This document shows positions 23,422-33,024 of a DNA stretch of 64,000 nucleotides, one piece after another. The first letter of the stretch is position 1, and each line of letters opens with the position of its first letter. A program made the position numbers and the translations under genes. The stretch is from Rhodospirillaceae bacterium (GTDB lineage: Bacteria > Pseudomonadota > Alphaproteobacteria > Bin65), in NCBI GenBank assembly GCA_026709535.1, contig JAPOST010000161.1, forward strand, positions 1-64,000, read 5' to 3'. The notes beneath the pieces were generated by a model. That model saw nothing but the letters and a program-made list of their open reading frames with translations. It ran no database searches and had not been told where the DNA came from.

Positions 23422-24908
23422 GATACGCCGTCTGCTGTTGCAATGGCCTGACGCGCTATCACACCGTCATCGAAGGGCAGGATGGCATCGCCGACAATCT
23501 GGCCTTGTTCGTGGCCTTTGCCGGCGACCACCAGCACGTCTCCGGTTTTAAGACTCGCTACCGTTTGACGTATGGCAGTGCGTCGGTCTCCTATCTCAGT
23601 GGCGCGAGGACTCGCGGCGAGTACGGCTGCACGGATTGCTGCCGGTTCTTCGCTGCGGGGATTGTCGTCTGTCACCACCACGATGTCGGCGAGTGCTGTC
23701 GCGGTTTGGCCCATCATGGAGCGTTTGCCGGGATCACGGTCGCCGCCGCACCCGAAGATCACCATCAGACGCCCCCGGGTATGGGGACGCATAGCCTTCA
23801 GCACGGCCTTCAGCGCATCCGGCGTATGAGCATAGTCGACATAGACGGTAGCGCCGTTCTGTCGCGAACCCACATGTTCGAGCCGGCCTGGAACGCCTTT
23901 CAGGGTTTTAAGCGCCAGCGCAGCTTCCTTGAAAGTGGTACCGCCGGTCGCCAACACCAGTCCCAGCGCGCACAATGCGTTCCAGGCTTGAAAATCACCC
24001 ACCAAGGGCAGATCGACAGTGACCAATTCCCTCGCGAACGCGACTACAAGGCGCTGACCATTTGTTCTTGCCGTCAGACTTTTCAGCTGAATATCGGCAG
24101 TTGTGCAGCCATAGGAAAGGATCGATAAACCGGCCTTGACCGCGGCGTTGCGGACGACAGCATAGACATCGCTGTCGGCATTAAGGACGGCTGCGCCGCC
24201 GGGCTGCACCAACTCTGCGAAGAGTCGCAGCTTGCAGGACAGATACGCCTCATTTGTACCGTGATAGTCGATATGATCATGGCCCAGATTCGTGAACCCC
24301 GCCGCGTTCAGACGTAGACCATCCAGACGGAACTGATCCAGACCATGGCTGGAAGCTTCGATTGCCAGATGGCTAATTCCGACGTCGCATAGCGACGCCA
24401 GATCCCTATGCAGGGAGACCGGGTCTGGTGTGGTGAGGGAAACATTCCGGTCGACGCCCGGGCCACGGATGCCGAGTGTGCCCAAGCTGACAGCGTTGAA
24501 GCCCAGTGCTGTCCATATCTGCTGGACGAAAGTGACAATTGAGGTTTTTCCGTTGGTTCCTGTGACGGCGACCTGCGTTTCGGGCTGCGCATCAAAGAAG
24601 CGGTCGGCCATCCAAGCGAATTGGCGCCGTGGTTCCGGATCGGTGATCAGGATCGCGGAGGCGCCAGCGACAACTTCGGCCTGGACATCAATCGTCGACA
24701 GGATGGCTGCAGCGCCAAAGTCCAGTGCATGAGGGATAAACCGACGCCCATCGATCTCCGACCCAGGGATGGCGGCAAACAGAAAATCCCGCTCGACCTG
24801 CCGCGAGTCGGCGGTCAGGCCGGCTATGTCTGTTTTCCCGGCCCTTGCGTCCCAGACGGCAGTCGCGGCCTGATTTGGCCGTTCGGCCATCAGCGCCGCC
24901 AGCTTCAT
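23418..24908 (-). CDS. murE: UDP-MurNAc-tripeptide synthetase MurE (meso-DAP-adding)
   Basis: Adds the third stem-peptide residue. 496 residues with GLTADSRQVERDFLFAAIPG, P-loop AVTGTNGKTSIVTFVQQIW, the carbamylated-lysine region, NLGHDHIDYHGTNEAY, VDYAHTPDALKAVL and FGCGGDRDPGKRSMMG. DNPRSEEP is present; the DNPR motif is the known signature of enzymes that add meso-diaminopimelate rather than lysine, as expected for a Gram-negative cell. It overlaps ftsI upstream and murF downstream by four bases each. Confidence 0.97.
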   Translation of the reverse strand: MKLAALMAERPNQAATAVWDARAGKTDIAGLTADSRQVERDFLFAAIPGSEIDGRRFIPHALDFGAAAILSTIDVQAEVVAGASAILITDPEPRRQFAWMADRFFDAQPETQVAVTGTNGKTSIVTFVQQIWTALGFNAVSLGTLGIRGPGVDRNVSLTTPDPVSLHRDLASLCDVGISHLAIEASSHGLDQFRLDGLRLNAAGFTNLGHDHIDYHGTNEAYLSCKLRLFAELVQPGGAAVLNADSDVYAVVRNAAVKAGLSILSYGCTTADIQLKSLTARTNGQRLVVAFARELVTVDLPLVGDFQAWNALCALGLVLATGGTTFKEAALALKTLKGVPGRLEHVGSRQNGATVYVDYAHTPDALKAVLKAMRPHTRGRLMVIFGCGGDRDPGKRSMMGQTATALADIVVVTDDNPRSEEPAAIRAAVLAASPRATEIGDRRTAIRQTVASLKTGDVLVVAGKGHEQGQIVGDAILPFDDGVIARQAIATADGVS

Positions 24909-26755
24909 CGGTTGTCTCCAGGAGTGGCGAGGGTGTTGCGTGGGAGACGATACCGACTTTGCCCCGAACGGGAGGGGCCAGTATCTTGGGCAACGCGGAT
25001 GGATTGCTGGTTTCCCCGGAAGCGGTTACTGCGGTCTGCGCCGGTCCAGACACCGGTATCAGCATCTGACTCTGGTTTTGTTCGTGGGCGCAAGCCAAGC
25101 ATAGGAGCAACGCGTTCGATGATTTCGCGCGCAGTTGGGGCCGCCACCACACCCGCTGTAGCGTATCCATTGCTTGCCTTGTTACCCTTGGGCTCATCCA
25201 GCGATACCAGCAACACGTACCGCGGCCGGTTCATTGGAAAGGCGGCAATGAATGAGGACAAGAGGGCATTGCGTTGATAGCCGCCGCGCGCGGCCTTTTC
25301 CGCTGTCCCGGTCTTGCCGCCGACGAGATAGCCTTTGGCATCCGCGCTCTTGCCAGTGCCTTCCAGGACCGCGCGTCTCATCAAGTGCCGCAATACTCGG
25401 CTAGTTGTACGCGAAACCAGCTGACGGCGCCATAGGGGGAGCCCATTCGCTCGCTGCAGAAGCGTTGGCGCTACCATGTGACCGTCGTTCACGATACCCG
25501 CTACCGCTGCCACAAGGTGAACGGGCGTCACGGCTATACCGTAGCCGAAAGAGATGTTCAGGGTATTGGTTGGCCGCCAGTTTCGAGGATACAGCGGCGT
25601 GCCGGCTTCCGGCAGTTCCAGCCGAAGTTTCGACAGCATATCGGCCCGGCGGAGAAAGCTCTTTTGGCGCACGCCGCCGATTCGCTGCGCGATCATCGCC
25701 GATCCGATGTTGGACGACTTGATCAGGATCATCCCGGTATCAATGGGTTTCAGGATGGGGTGAGTATCCCGTATGCGAAACCGGCCAATCTCCAGCGGCT
25801 CATCGACGCGGAACATTTCATGCGGATGAGTGACGCCATATTCAAGCGCCATGGCTGTGTTGAGGATCTTGAAAACAGATCCGAACTCGTAAACGCCCAG
25901 TGTATTGCGGTTAAACTGCAGATCTTGCGATGCAGCATTCGACGTGTCAGGAACATAGTCCGGCAAAGAGACCATGACGCGGATTTCGCCAGTCCGAACG
26001 TCCATGATCATCGCCGCGCCGCCCAATGCCCGCCAGTACTTGATCGACTGAAGCAAAATACGTCGACTCGCTGTTTGGGCACGCAAGTCGATCGCCAGTT
26101 GCAGGAGGTGAGTATCGGTGCGCAGGCGCGTATCCATCGCAGCTTCGATGCCAGCGGTGCCCTTGTTGTCGACATCAATGCTACCAACAATACTGGCCAC
26201 CAGCGTGCGCTGAGGATAGATACGCCGCAATTCCGGCCGCGCGCGCACTCCAGCCAGACCAAACCGGAGCACCTGCTGATAGGCGGCGGGCGACGCTTGG
26301 CGACGAACCCACACGAAGCGGGTATTCTGGGACAACTTGACCGTCAGAGCCCGTTCGTTCAGGCTTGGAAAGATGTGCTTAAGAATACGGGCGGTTCGCG
26401 CCGGATCTCCGACGATCGTCGGATCTGCATAGATAGACCAGGAACGGATGCTGGTCGCCAGAACCGTTCCGTTGCGATCGACAATATCTGCTCGATGACC
26501 GGTCGGCAGTGGTTGTGCCGTCGTCGTCTTGGCGCGCGCTGCGTCGGCGCTGGGGTCCCTAAGGACGCCCAGATCGATCAGGCGGTAGCTGATGATGCCG
26601 AAAGCCACAACAAAAACGGTGCCAGTGACCATCACCCGCTTCCGTGCGATTTCAATCGCATCACACGCCTGACCCTCCGAACGCCATCCGCCCGGGCGGC
26701 GTCGGCCAGACGGCAACAGTCCACGGAAAATCTGGCGAAGCCGTCGGGTCATCAC
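24905..26755 (-). CDS. ftsI: Septal penicillin-binding protein FtsI (PBP3)
   Basis: Class B transpeptidase that cross-links septal peptidoglycan with FtsW. 616 residues. A basic cytoplasmic tail is followed by one membrane segment (VMVTGTVFVVAFGIISYRLI), the pedestal domain (GHRADIVDRNGTVLATS) and the transpeptidase domain with the active-site serine in YEFGSVFKI, the SSN-type motif in IKSSNIGSAM and KTGT in VGGKTGTAEKA. The C-terminus (after about residue 555) is a basic, disordered tail longer than usual. Overlaps ftsL and murE by four bases. Confidence 0.96.
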   Translation of the reverse strand: MMTRRLRQIFRGLLPSGRRRPGGWRSEGQACDAIEIARKRVMVTGTVFVVAFGIISYRLIDLGVLRDPSADAARAKTTTAQPLPTGHRADIVDRNGTVLATSIRSWSIYADPTIVGDPARTARILKHIFPSLNERALTVKLSQNTRFVWVRRQASPAAYQQVLRFGLAGVRARPELRRIYPQRTLVASIVGSIDVDNKGTAGIEAAMDTRLRTDTHLLQLAIDLRAQTASRRILLQSIKYWRALGGAAMIMDVRTGEIRVMVSLPDYVPDTSNAASQDLQFNRNTLGVYEFGSVFKILNTAMALEYGVTHPHEMFRVDEPLEIGRFRIRDTHPILKPIDTGMILIKSSNIGSAMIAQRIGGVRQKSFLRRADMLSKLRLELPEAGTPLYPRNWRPTNTLNISFGYGIAVTPVHLVAAVAGIVNDGHMVAPTLLQRANGLPLWRRQLVSRTTSRVLRHLMRRAVLEGTGKSADAKGYLVGGKTGTAEKAARGGYQRNALLSSFIAAFPMNRPRYVLLVSLDEPKGNKASNGYATAGVVAAPTAREIIERVAPMLGLRPRTKPESDADTGVWTGADRSNRFRGNQQSIRVAQDTGPSRSGQSRYRLPRNTLATPGDNR

Positions 26756-27108
26756 CGATTCCGGAACAGGGCGCCTGCCGCGCCGGCGCTTTGCTCGGGC
26801 GCGCGGCCCTCCTCTTTGACGGCAAACTGCGCGGCGAAGGTTTCAGGCAATTCAGCGAAGCGACGAAATTGATCGCCCGTCAGAGGGGCCAGTTGATCGG
26901 GCATGGGGTGTCGCAGCAGGAACTGGGGTGAAGTCAGCAGGCTCCACTCCGCCTGAAGAACACGAATGCCTCTTCGGTAGTTCTTGATTGCTTCTTCAGT
27001 TTGCATCACCTGCCGTTCGAGGTCTCGAACCTCGTGTTTTACAACGAACAACGCGCCGGTCACGCTCCCTAGCAACACCAGCCAGATGATGGTCGTTAGG
27101 CGGATCAT
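26752..27108 (-). CDS. ftsL: Cell division protein FtsL
   Basis: Small bitopic divisome protein. 118 residues with an N-terminal membrane segment (LTTIIWLVLLGSVTGALFVV) followed by a short coiled-coil-like periplasmic stretch (RDLERQVMQTEEAIKNYRRG, VLQAEWSLLTSPQFL). The position between rsmH and ftsI is diagnostic, as FtsL sequences are poorly conserved. Four-base overlaps on both sides indicate tight co-translation. Confidence 0.92.
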   Translation of the reverse strand: MIRLTTIIWLVLLGSVTGALFVVKHEVRDLERQVMQTEEAIKNYRRGIRVLQAEWSLLTSPQFLLRHPMPDQLAPLTGDQFRRFAELPETFAAQFAVKEEGRAPEQSAGAAGALFRNR

Positions 27109-28085
27109 GTTGCGCCTCCTGCAGCTTCGTCGCTCAGGTCGTGGGTCCAGACAGAGGCTGCGGTCCGCTCGGCAGCGCGCAACCGCGCCGATCTTGCGCG
27201 GGGATTGGTCTCAATCTCTGCCAACGAGGGCCTAATCGCCCGCCGATGCAGCAAGCGGAATGTCGGCGCGCGACGGTCGCCAGCGACCGGCCAATGACGC
27301 GACATGCGCGGTGCGCCTTCGCTACGCGTTCGGATGAATCGTTTCACGCGGCGGTCCTCCAGGGAGTGGAAGCAGACCACCGCCAACCGGCCGCCCGGTT
27401 GCAACAGACGTTCGGCGCTGCGCAGGCCATCATCCAATTCTTCCAGTTCGTGATTGACGTGGATGCGTAAGGCCTGAAAGGTGCGCGTTGCAGGGTCAAT
27501 TCTGCTGGTGTGCGCCTCGGGCTGCGCGCTGCGAATGATATCGGCAAGTTGAACTGTCCGCGTAATTGCCCCTTGTGCTCGCGAGGCCACAATCGCCTTT
27601 GCAATGCGCCGGGCCGCCCGATCTTGGCCGAGCTGGAAAATGATGGACGACAGGGCTGACTCGGATGCAGTGTTCACGACATCGGCGGCGGTTTGACCGG
27701 TGGCACCCATGCGCATATCCAGTGGCCCGTCACGATGGAACGAGAACCCCCGCTCCGGGGAATCGAGTTGTGGAGATGAGACGCCGATATCCAGCGCCAC
27801 GCCGTCGACAGACGCATCGGTGATGCGTCGAATCAAGCGGTCCATCCCGCCAAAGCGTCCTTCGATAAGGGTCAGCCTACCCTTGAAACGAAGCTGGAGG
27901 CTTTTGCCAAATGCGATGGCTGCCGGATCCTGGTCGATCGCTGTGACGACACAATCGGCGGCCGTCAGGATTGCCTGGGTGTAGCCGCCTCGTCCGAATG
28001 TGGCGTCGACATAATGACCGCCATCCTTGACCGCCAGAGCGCTCATCGTCTCTCGCAACAGGACGGGGGTATGACCGTCGATCAT
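27105..28085 (-). CDS. rsmH: 16S rRNA m4C1402 methyltransferase RsmH (MraW)
   Basis: SAM-dependent N4-methylation of cytidine 1402 in 16S rRNA. 326 residues. HTPVLLRETMSAL at the N-terminus, YVDATFGRGGYTQAIL (SAM site), DIGVSSPQLDSPERGFSF, GPLDMRMG and the C-terminal VICFHSLEDR-like VVCFHSLEDRRVKRF are all present. The start ATG 28085 overlaps the mraZ stop; the longer open frame to 28166 is inside mraZ and was rejected. Confidence 0.97.
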   Translation of the reverse strand: MIDGHTPVLLRETMSALAVKDGGHYVDATFGRGGYTQAILTAADCVVTAIDQDPAAIAFGKSLQLRFKGRLTLIEGRFGGMDRLIRRITDASVDGVALDIGVSSPQLDSPERGFSFHRDGPLDMRMGATGQTAADVVNTASESALSSIIFQLGQDRAARRIAKAIVASRAQGAITRTVQLADIIRSAQPEAHTSRIDPATRTFQALRIHVNHELEELDDGLRSAERLLQPGGRLAVVCFHSLEDRRVKRFIRTRSEGAPRMSRHWPVAGDRRAPTFRLLHRRAIRPSLAEIETNPRARSARLRAAERTAASVWTHDLSDEAAGGAT

Positions 28086-28564
28086 ACCGCATCTCCGGCG
28101 CCGAACGACCACAGATCTCTCAGGCCGATTTGGCCATGCTCGCTTGGTGCCGCGCTTTCCAGCCATGCTTCACGCCGTTTCGGCGACCACAACTGGAAGG
28201 TGCTTCCAATGCCCACAAAGACAGCCTGATCGTGGATTTCAGCCAAGTCGATCAAACTTTCCGGCAGGATGATCCGGCCTTCGCGATCAAACGGCAGTTC
28301 TTCCGACCGGGACAGGACGAGTTCGATGGCCTGCTGTTGCTCCGGGGTCAGCCCCCCGCGCGCATCCAGTCGGCTGACAGTGTCTTCGATGCGTTGGTGG
28401 TCGCAGGCGTCGATAGCGCCGACGCCGACATTGGGCGAGACCACAACACCGTTGAACGCACCGTCAGACGAACGGGCGGCCAAGGCGGCGCGGAAGCGCG
28501 CCGGCACTGACACCCGCCCCTTCTTGTCCATTTTATTCGTAAACGTCCCGATAAACGACGCCAT
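28082..28564 (-). CDS. mraZ: Transcriptional regulator MraZ
   Basis: First gene of the dcw cluster. MraZ is a ring-shaped AbrB-fold DNA-binding protein that represses its own operon in the bacteria studied. 160 residues with two repeats: FTNKMDKKGRVSVPARFR and later LPFDREGRIILPESLID, both of the SpoVT/AbrB type. About 110 bases upstream lies a TGG repeat with 10-base period that would suit MraZ binding. The stop overlaps rsmH by four bases. Confidence 0.96.
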   Translation of the reverse strand: MASFIGTFTNKMDKKGRVSVPARFRAALAARSSDGAFNGVVVSPNVGVGAIDACDHQRIEDTVSRLDARGGLTPEQQQAIELVLSRSEELPFDREGRIILPESLIDLAEIHDQAVFVGIGSTFQLWSPKRREAWLESAAPSEHGQIGLRDLWSFGAGDAV

Positions 28565-28676
28565 ACGAACCTTACCCCCACTAACGGCAGCGCGTTCTTA
28601 ATCTTGTGTCTGCCGGGTTCATTTCTTCCGCGCCTGACCGTCAAGTCACACCGAGCCGATCATTGCTGGAAAAAAA

Positions 28677-28711
28677 TGGGATATTATGGGATTAAATGGA
28701 TGTCAATGGTA
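28677..28711. promoter_or_regulatory. Probable MraZ operator: TGG repeats with 10-bp period
   Basis: Four direct repeats start at 28677, 28687, 28697 and 28707: TGGGA, TGGGA, TGGAT, TGGTA, each separated by five AT-rich bases. MraZ is known to bind TGGG(N) direct repeats at 10-base spacing upstream of mraZ. Here the TGG reads on the strand opposite to mraZ. On the mraZ-coding strand a TTGACA hexamer (28706-28701) falls within the array, so bound MraZ would cover the likely -35 region. The -10 element is not clear. Confidence 0.65.
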
Positions 28712-28849
28712 AAACTCATCAATCTTGGAACCTGGGTGTCTGATCACGTGGCTTGGCATTCGCCTCGCGCCGCTGTCAGAACGCATCACTGGATTACCGA
28801 CCAACGGCAAACGCGAACGGGATCCAGTCCTTGAAGGAGTTTAACGATC

Positions 28850-29280
<431 letters not shown>

Positions 29281-29541
29281 CTGTACATCGATGTTTGTGC
29301 GCTTTTGGTCAAGCCGGTGCACGAAGAAATTCGCGACATCCGGGGCGACGGCTACGGAATGAGGACATTTTCGGAGCCGTAACGGAATATTGGCATGAAC
29401 AGAGCTCAAAGCCGTCAGGAAACAGGCATCGCCTGCGTCATGAACGAGCTTCCAGTAAGTACCGACGCCAGACCAACGATGGCGCTAACGGAAAATATCT
29501 TGGAATGAACTATTCCCGGGAAAGTGTTTCACGTCCTTCCA

Positions 29542-30282
29542 TCAGTCCCGCGCTGCGGCGACAACAGCCGCCAAGGCCGCCGTTTCCGCGTCGAGCGTGC
29601 CTGTGAGCCTGCCGCTTCGATAGTGTCGCTGGAACGCGCCTATGATGGCAACCAGCGCCGACCGATACGCGGCGCGTGTCTTTTCGGTTATCGGTTCCAC
29701 CGGCCAGTGATAGCCGATTCGGCAAAGGTTTCGACCCACGGTGTCTAGTTTTTGGGTGAAAGGATCGTAAAGATGCAGTTCAACCGACTCGGGCTCTGGC
29801 CAGAACCCTACACCGGCGGCCGCCAGCGCCTGCCAATCGAACAGTTCGCCAGGATCCGTCTTGCGTTCGGGCGCGATATCGCTGTGGCCGACGACCCGCA
29901 GGGGTAGAATTCGGTATTGCAGGACGATTCGTTTTGCCAGCGCCGTGACAACCGCCATCTGGGCGGCCGGGAAAGGGCGATAGCCGAATTCATGCCCTGG
30001 ATTGACGATCTCAATCCCAATGGAGGCCCCGTTGACATCGGTTTCGCCTTGCCAATAGCTCGCACCGGCATGCCACGCTCGACGATGTTCCGGCACGTGG
30101 ACGTAAACCGTGCCGTCCTCATCCACTGTGTAGTGCGCGCTGACCCTGGCCTCGGGATTGCAAAGTCTTTCAATCGCGCCCCGCGCCGTTTCCATGCCCG
30201 TGTAGTGCAGAACCAGGATGGTCGGCGGCCGGCTTTCTGGTCGTTCATCATGATTGGGTGAGGGACAGTCGACAAAATTCAT
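29542..30282 (-). CDS. N-acetylmuramoyl-L-alanine amidase, AmpD/AmiD type
   Basis: Zinc amidase_2 family enzyme that cuts between MurNAc and L-Ala, in peptidoglycan recycling (AmpD) or wall turnover (AmiD). 246 residues. The zinc histidine is in LVLHYTGM, the catalytic region in VGHSDIAPERKTDPG, and VSAHYTVDEDGTVYVHVPE and RAWHAGASYWQG are typical. After the amidase domain comes a C-terminal peptidoglycan-binding-like helical domain (AYRSALVAIIGAFQRHYR), as in AmiD. No signal peptide is seen, which suggests a cytoplasmic recycling role. The ATG at 30282 overlaps the EamA-gene stop; the open frame extending to 30537 is inside that gene. Confidence 0.9.
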   Translation of the reverse strand: MNFVDCPSPNHDERPESRPPTILVLHYTGMETARGAIERLCNPEARVSAHYTVDEDGTVYVHVPEHRRAWHAGASYWQGETDVNGASIGIEIVNPGHEFGYRPFPAAQMAVVTALAKRIVLQYRILPLRVVGHSDIAPERKTDPGELFDWQALAAAGVGFWPEPESVELHLYDPFTQKLDTVGRNLCRIGYHWPVEPITEKTRAAYRSALVAIIGAFQRHYRSGRLTGTLDAETAALAAVVAAARD

Positions 30283-31148
30283 GACTTCAGGTGCGCGTCT
30301 GCGGTTTTTGGAGGCCGTGTGATGGTCACGACTCCCGCCATCGTCAGGATCGATCCGATCACCATCTGCCAAGTCATTTGTTCTTCCAAGATCCAGACGC
30401 CGCCCAATACCCCGAAAACCGGGACCAGCAACGTAAACGGCATAATGTAGTTCACGGAATAGCGGTGCATGAGCGAATACCAGATGCCATATCCGATCAG
30501 GCCGACGCAGACCGTCATGTATGCAATCGCGCCCCAACCATGGGCGCCGGCAGCCGCAAAATCTCGCCAGTGGTTCTCTTCGAAGATCATGGAAAGCAGG
30601 AACAACTGCGGCGCAGCAAACAGGCTGCTCCAGCCCAAGACGCCCAGAGGCGGCGCGTCACCCATGGCCTTGACCTGAATGGTTGAGGTCGCAAAAACTA
30701 GGGATGCGGCGATGATCAGGCCAAGATGAAACAGGTTGGATTCCATCCGTGGTTCACCAGCGATTAGGGCAATCCCGATGAAGGCTCCGACCATGCCAAG
30801 AATGCGTTGCCAACCAAGGTAATCCTTGAATAGAATTGCCGCCAAGATGGCCGCAAACGGTACTTGGAGTTGAATTGCGACAGCAGCAACGGCAGCATCG
30901 ACTCCTGTCATCCCGGTGAACATCAGCCCAAAATGCAGAGATCCGAGGGTGAAGGAAAGGCCGAACACGTGCAGCATCTTTCCTCGCGGCAAGGTAACGA
31001 ACGGTACCAGAACGATCCCCATGATCAGGAAGCGGATCGATAGCATGAACATCGGCTCAAAATCGCGATAACCGAATTTTGCCGCTACGAAATTCAGACC
31101 CCAAAACACCATCACGCCGGTCAGGAGCGTGGCATGATCTAGGCGCAT
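30279..31148 (-). CDS. EamA/DMT-superfamily transporter
   Basis: Inner-membrane exporter-like protein of 289 residues with about ten membrane segments in two EamA repeats (first LLTGVMVFWGLNFVAAKFGY, second starting near LGLIIAASLVFATSTIQVKA). Related proteins export amino acids or metabolites; the substrate cannot be told. The start at 31148 (MRLDHATLL) leaves a ten-base gap from the ABC-F gene; the alternative at 31175 would overlap it. Translationally coupled to the downstream amidase by a four-base overlap. Confidence 0.88.
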   Translation of the reverse strand: MRLDHATLLTGVMVFWGLNFVAAKFGYRDFEPMFMLSIRFLIMGIVLVPFVTLPRGKMLHVFGLSFTLGSLHFGLMFTGMTGVDAAVAAVAIQLQVPFAAILAAILFKDYLGWQRILGMVGAFIGIALIAGEPRMESNLFHLGLIIAASLVFATSTIQVKAMGDAPPLGVLGWSSLFAAPQLFLLSMIFEENHWRDFAAAGAHGWGAIAYMTVCVGLIGYGIWYSLMHRYSVNYIMPFTLLVPVFGVLGGVWILEEQMTWQMVIGSILTMAGVVTITRPPKTADAHLKS

Positions 31149-31158
31149 GGCGTGCAAC

Positions 31159-33021
31159 TCACGCCGCCGACCCAATCCGGCTGCGTGCAGCCTTTACTTC
31201 CTCGCGTTGCATTTCGAGAATCAGCCAGCGGTCCTCTGACTCGGCCAGTTCTGCCCGCGCAGTTTCCAGGCGCCCAGCGGACTCTGAAAATTGACCCGGG
31301 TCTCTGGTAAACAGCGCCTGATCCGAGAGTTCTGCTTCCAGTTCAGCGATCTCGCGTTCAAGCACCGTCATTCGTTCCGACAACTGATCCAATTCACGCT
31401 GTTCCTTATAACTCAATCGTGTTGTTGCCTTGGGCGGCTCTGGCGACGAAGATGACTTCAACCTTTTGGCTGGCGTCGCCTGCAGCATGCGGGCTCTGGA
31501 TGGCGCTTCCTTCCGCTGGGAAAGGTGGTCGGTATAACCACCGGCATATTCCCGGATATGTCCGTCACCCTCCAGGACAATCGTGCTGCTGACAGTTTTG
31601 TCCAAGAAGTCGCGATCATGGCTGACCAAGAGTACGGTTCCCGGATATTCCGAAAGCAGGTCCTGCAATAAATCCAGCGTGTCCATGTCCAAGTCATTGG
31701 TGGGTTCGTCCAAGACCAGCAGATCGCTTGGTGTTGCAAGAATCTTGGCCAGCATCAGGCGATTGCGCTGACCACCCGACAAGGTCGCCACGCGCGCTTC
31801 CGCTTCCCGGGGATCGAAGAGCCAGTCTTTCAGATACCCCCGGACATGCCTGACTTGATCGCCGACCTGCACCAGATCGCCGCCACTTTCGCACAAGGTG
31901 CTTTTGAGCGTTTCCTTGGGGTTGAGTAGGCTGCGTTGCTGGTCGAAATAGGCAGTGGTCAGAGCCTTACCGACCCTAACGTGACCAGAGTCAGGCCGAA
32001 TCTCGCCAATCAGCAGCTTCAGAAGCGTCGTCTTGCCCGTACCGTTGGCACCAATAATGCCGATGCGGTCGCCGCGGCGGATGCGCGTTGAAAACTTGCT
32101 GACAACGGGCCGCTTCTTCGTTTCGCCCTGGAAGCTCTTTGAGATTTCCCGGGCCTCGACAACAAGCTTGCTGCGCGCTTGTCCATCGTCGATCTTCGCT
32201 CGGATCCGACCGGTCTCGCTCAACAAGGCTGCGCGGGAAGCTCGCAAGACCTCGAGTTTTCGCAGACGACCCTGGTTCCGCCGCCGCCGGGCTGTTACGC
32301 CGCGCAGAAGCCAGCGCGCCTCCTCCCGCAGCCTCGCGTCGAGTTTCCGCGCTTCCCGTGCCTCGTTTTCGAGCACCTGCTCACACCAGTCATCGAATGC
32401 CCCAAAGCCGTGGTTCGCGCCCCGCAGGTGACCGTTTTGCAACCACAGGATCCTATTCGTAACGTTGGCGAGAAATGTCCGGTCGTGACTGATCACCAGC
32501 GCAGCGCCCTTGAACTGCCGCATGGCGTTTTCGAGCCATTGGACTGTGCTGATGTCCAGATGGTTAGTTGGTTCGTCCAGCAACATCAGGTCCGGCCGTG
32601 CGACAAAGACCTGAGCCAGCGCCGCTCGTCGTTGTTCGCCGCCAGACAAGGTCGTGACGTCCCGCGCGCCGTCCAAGTCGAGCGCCGAGAGCATTGCCTC
32701 CACTGCATGGCCCTGGTTGTCTTGGGCCGCGCCGCGCGCCATGCTGACGGAAACCCAATCAAAAACGGATGTGGCCGCTTTCATTTTGGGCTGCTGGGCC
32801 AGGTAGGCGATTGACAGGCTCGGCTCTTCATAGCGCTCGCCGGCATCGAGATCCAGTTCGCCGGCGACCAACTTCATCAAAGTGGATTTGCCACAGCCGT
32901 TTCGACCGACCAGACTCACCATGTCACCGCGCGCAAGATGCAGTGTCAATCTTTCAAATAGCGGAGTGCCGCCGAATCCGATTGACGCGTTGCGGAGAGA
33001 CAAAAAGGGGGGTCGGGCCAT
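31159..33021 (-). CDS. uup: ABC-F ATPase, Uup type
   Basis: Soluble tandem-ATPase protein of the ABC-F family, which acts on ribosomes or, for Uup, also affects DNA transposition and branched intermediates. 620 residues with two nucleotide-binding domains: GRNGCGKSTLMKL with TLSGGEQRRAALA, and GANGTGKTTLLKL with TLSGGQRNRLMLA, each followed by LLDEPTNHLD or VLDEPTNDLD. A basic C-terminal extension with a coiled coil (LDQLSERMTVLEREIAELEA) distinguishes Uup from EttA-type paralogues. There are no membrane segments. The tree position is not checked. Confidence 0.92.
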   Translation of the reverse strand: MARPPFLSLRNASIGFGGTPLFERLTLHLARGDMVSLVGRNGCGKSTLMKLVAGELDLDAGERYEEPSLSIAYLAQQPKMKAATSVFDWVSVSMARGAAQDNQGHAVEAMLSALDLDGARDVTTLSGGEQRRAALAQVFVARPDLMLLDEPTNHLDISTVQWLENAMRQFKGAALVISHDRTFLANVTNRILWLQNGHLRGANHGFGAFDDWCEQVLENEAREARKLDARLREEARWLLRGVTARRRRNQGRLRKLEVLRASRAALLSETGRIRAKIDDGQARSKLVVEAREISKSFQGETKKRPVVSKFSTRIRRGDRIGIIGANGTGKTTLLKLLIGEIRPDSGHVRVGKALTTAYFDQQRSLLNPKETLKSTLCESGGDLVQVGDQVRHVRGYLKDWLFDPREAEARVATLSGGQRNRLMLAKILATPSDLLVLDEPTNDLDMDTLDLLQDLLSEYPGTVLLVSHDRDFLDKTVSSTIVLEGDGHIREYAGGYTDHLSQRKEAPSRARMLQATPAKRLKSSSSPEPPKATTRLSYKEQRELDQLSERMTVLEREIAELEAELSDQALFTRDPGQFSESAGRLETARAELAESEDRWLILEMQREEVKAARSRIGSAA

Positions 33022-33024
33022 AGC

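Noticed and set aside
30283-30537. 85-residue N-terminal extension of the AmpD-like protein
   Set aside because: It lies wholly inside the EamA gene, and the ATG at 30282 overlaps that gene's stop codon in the usual coupled manner.
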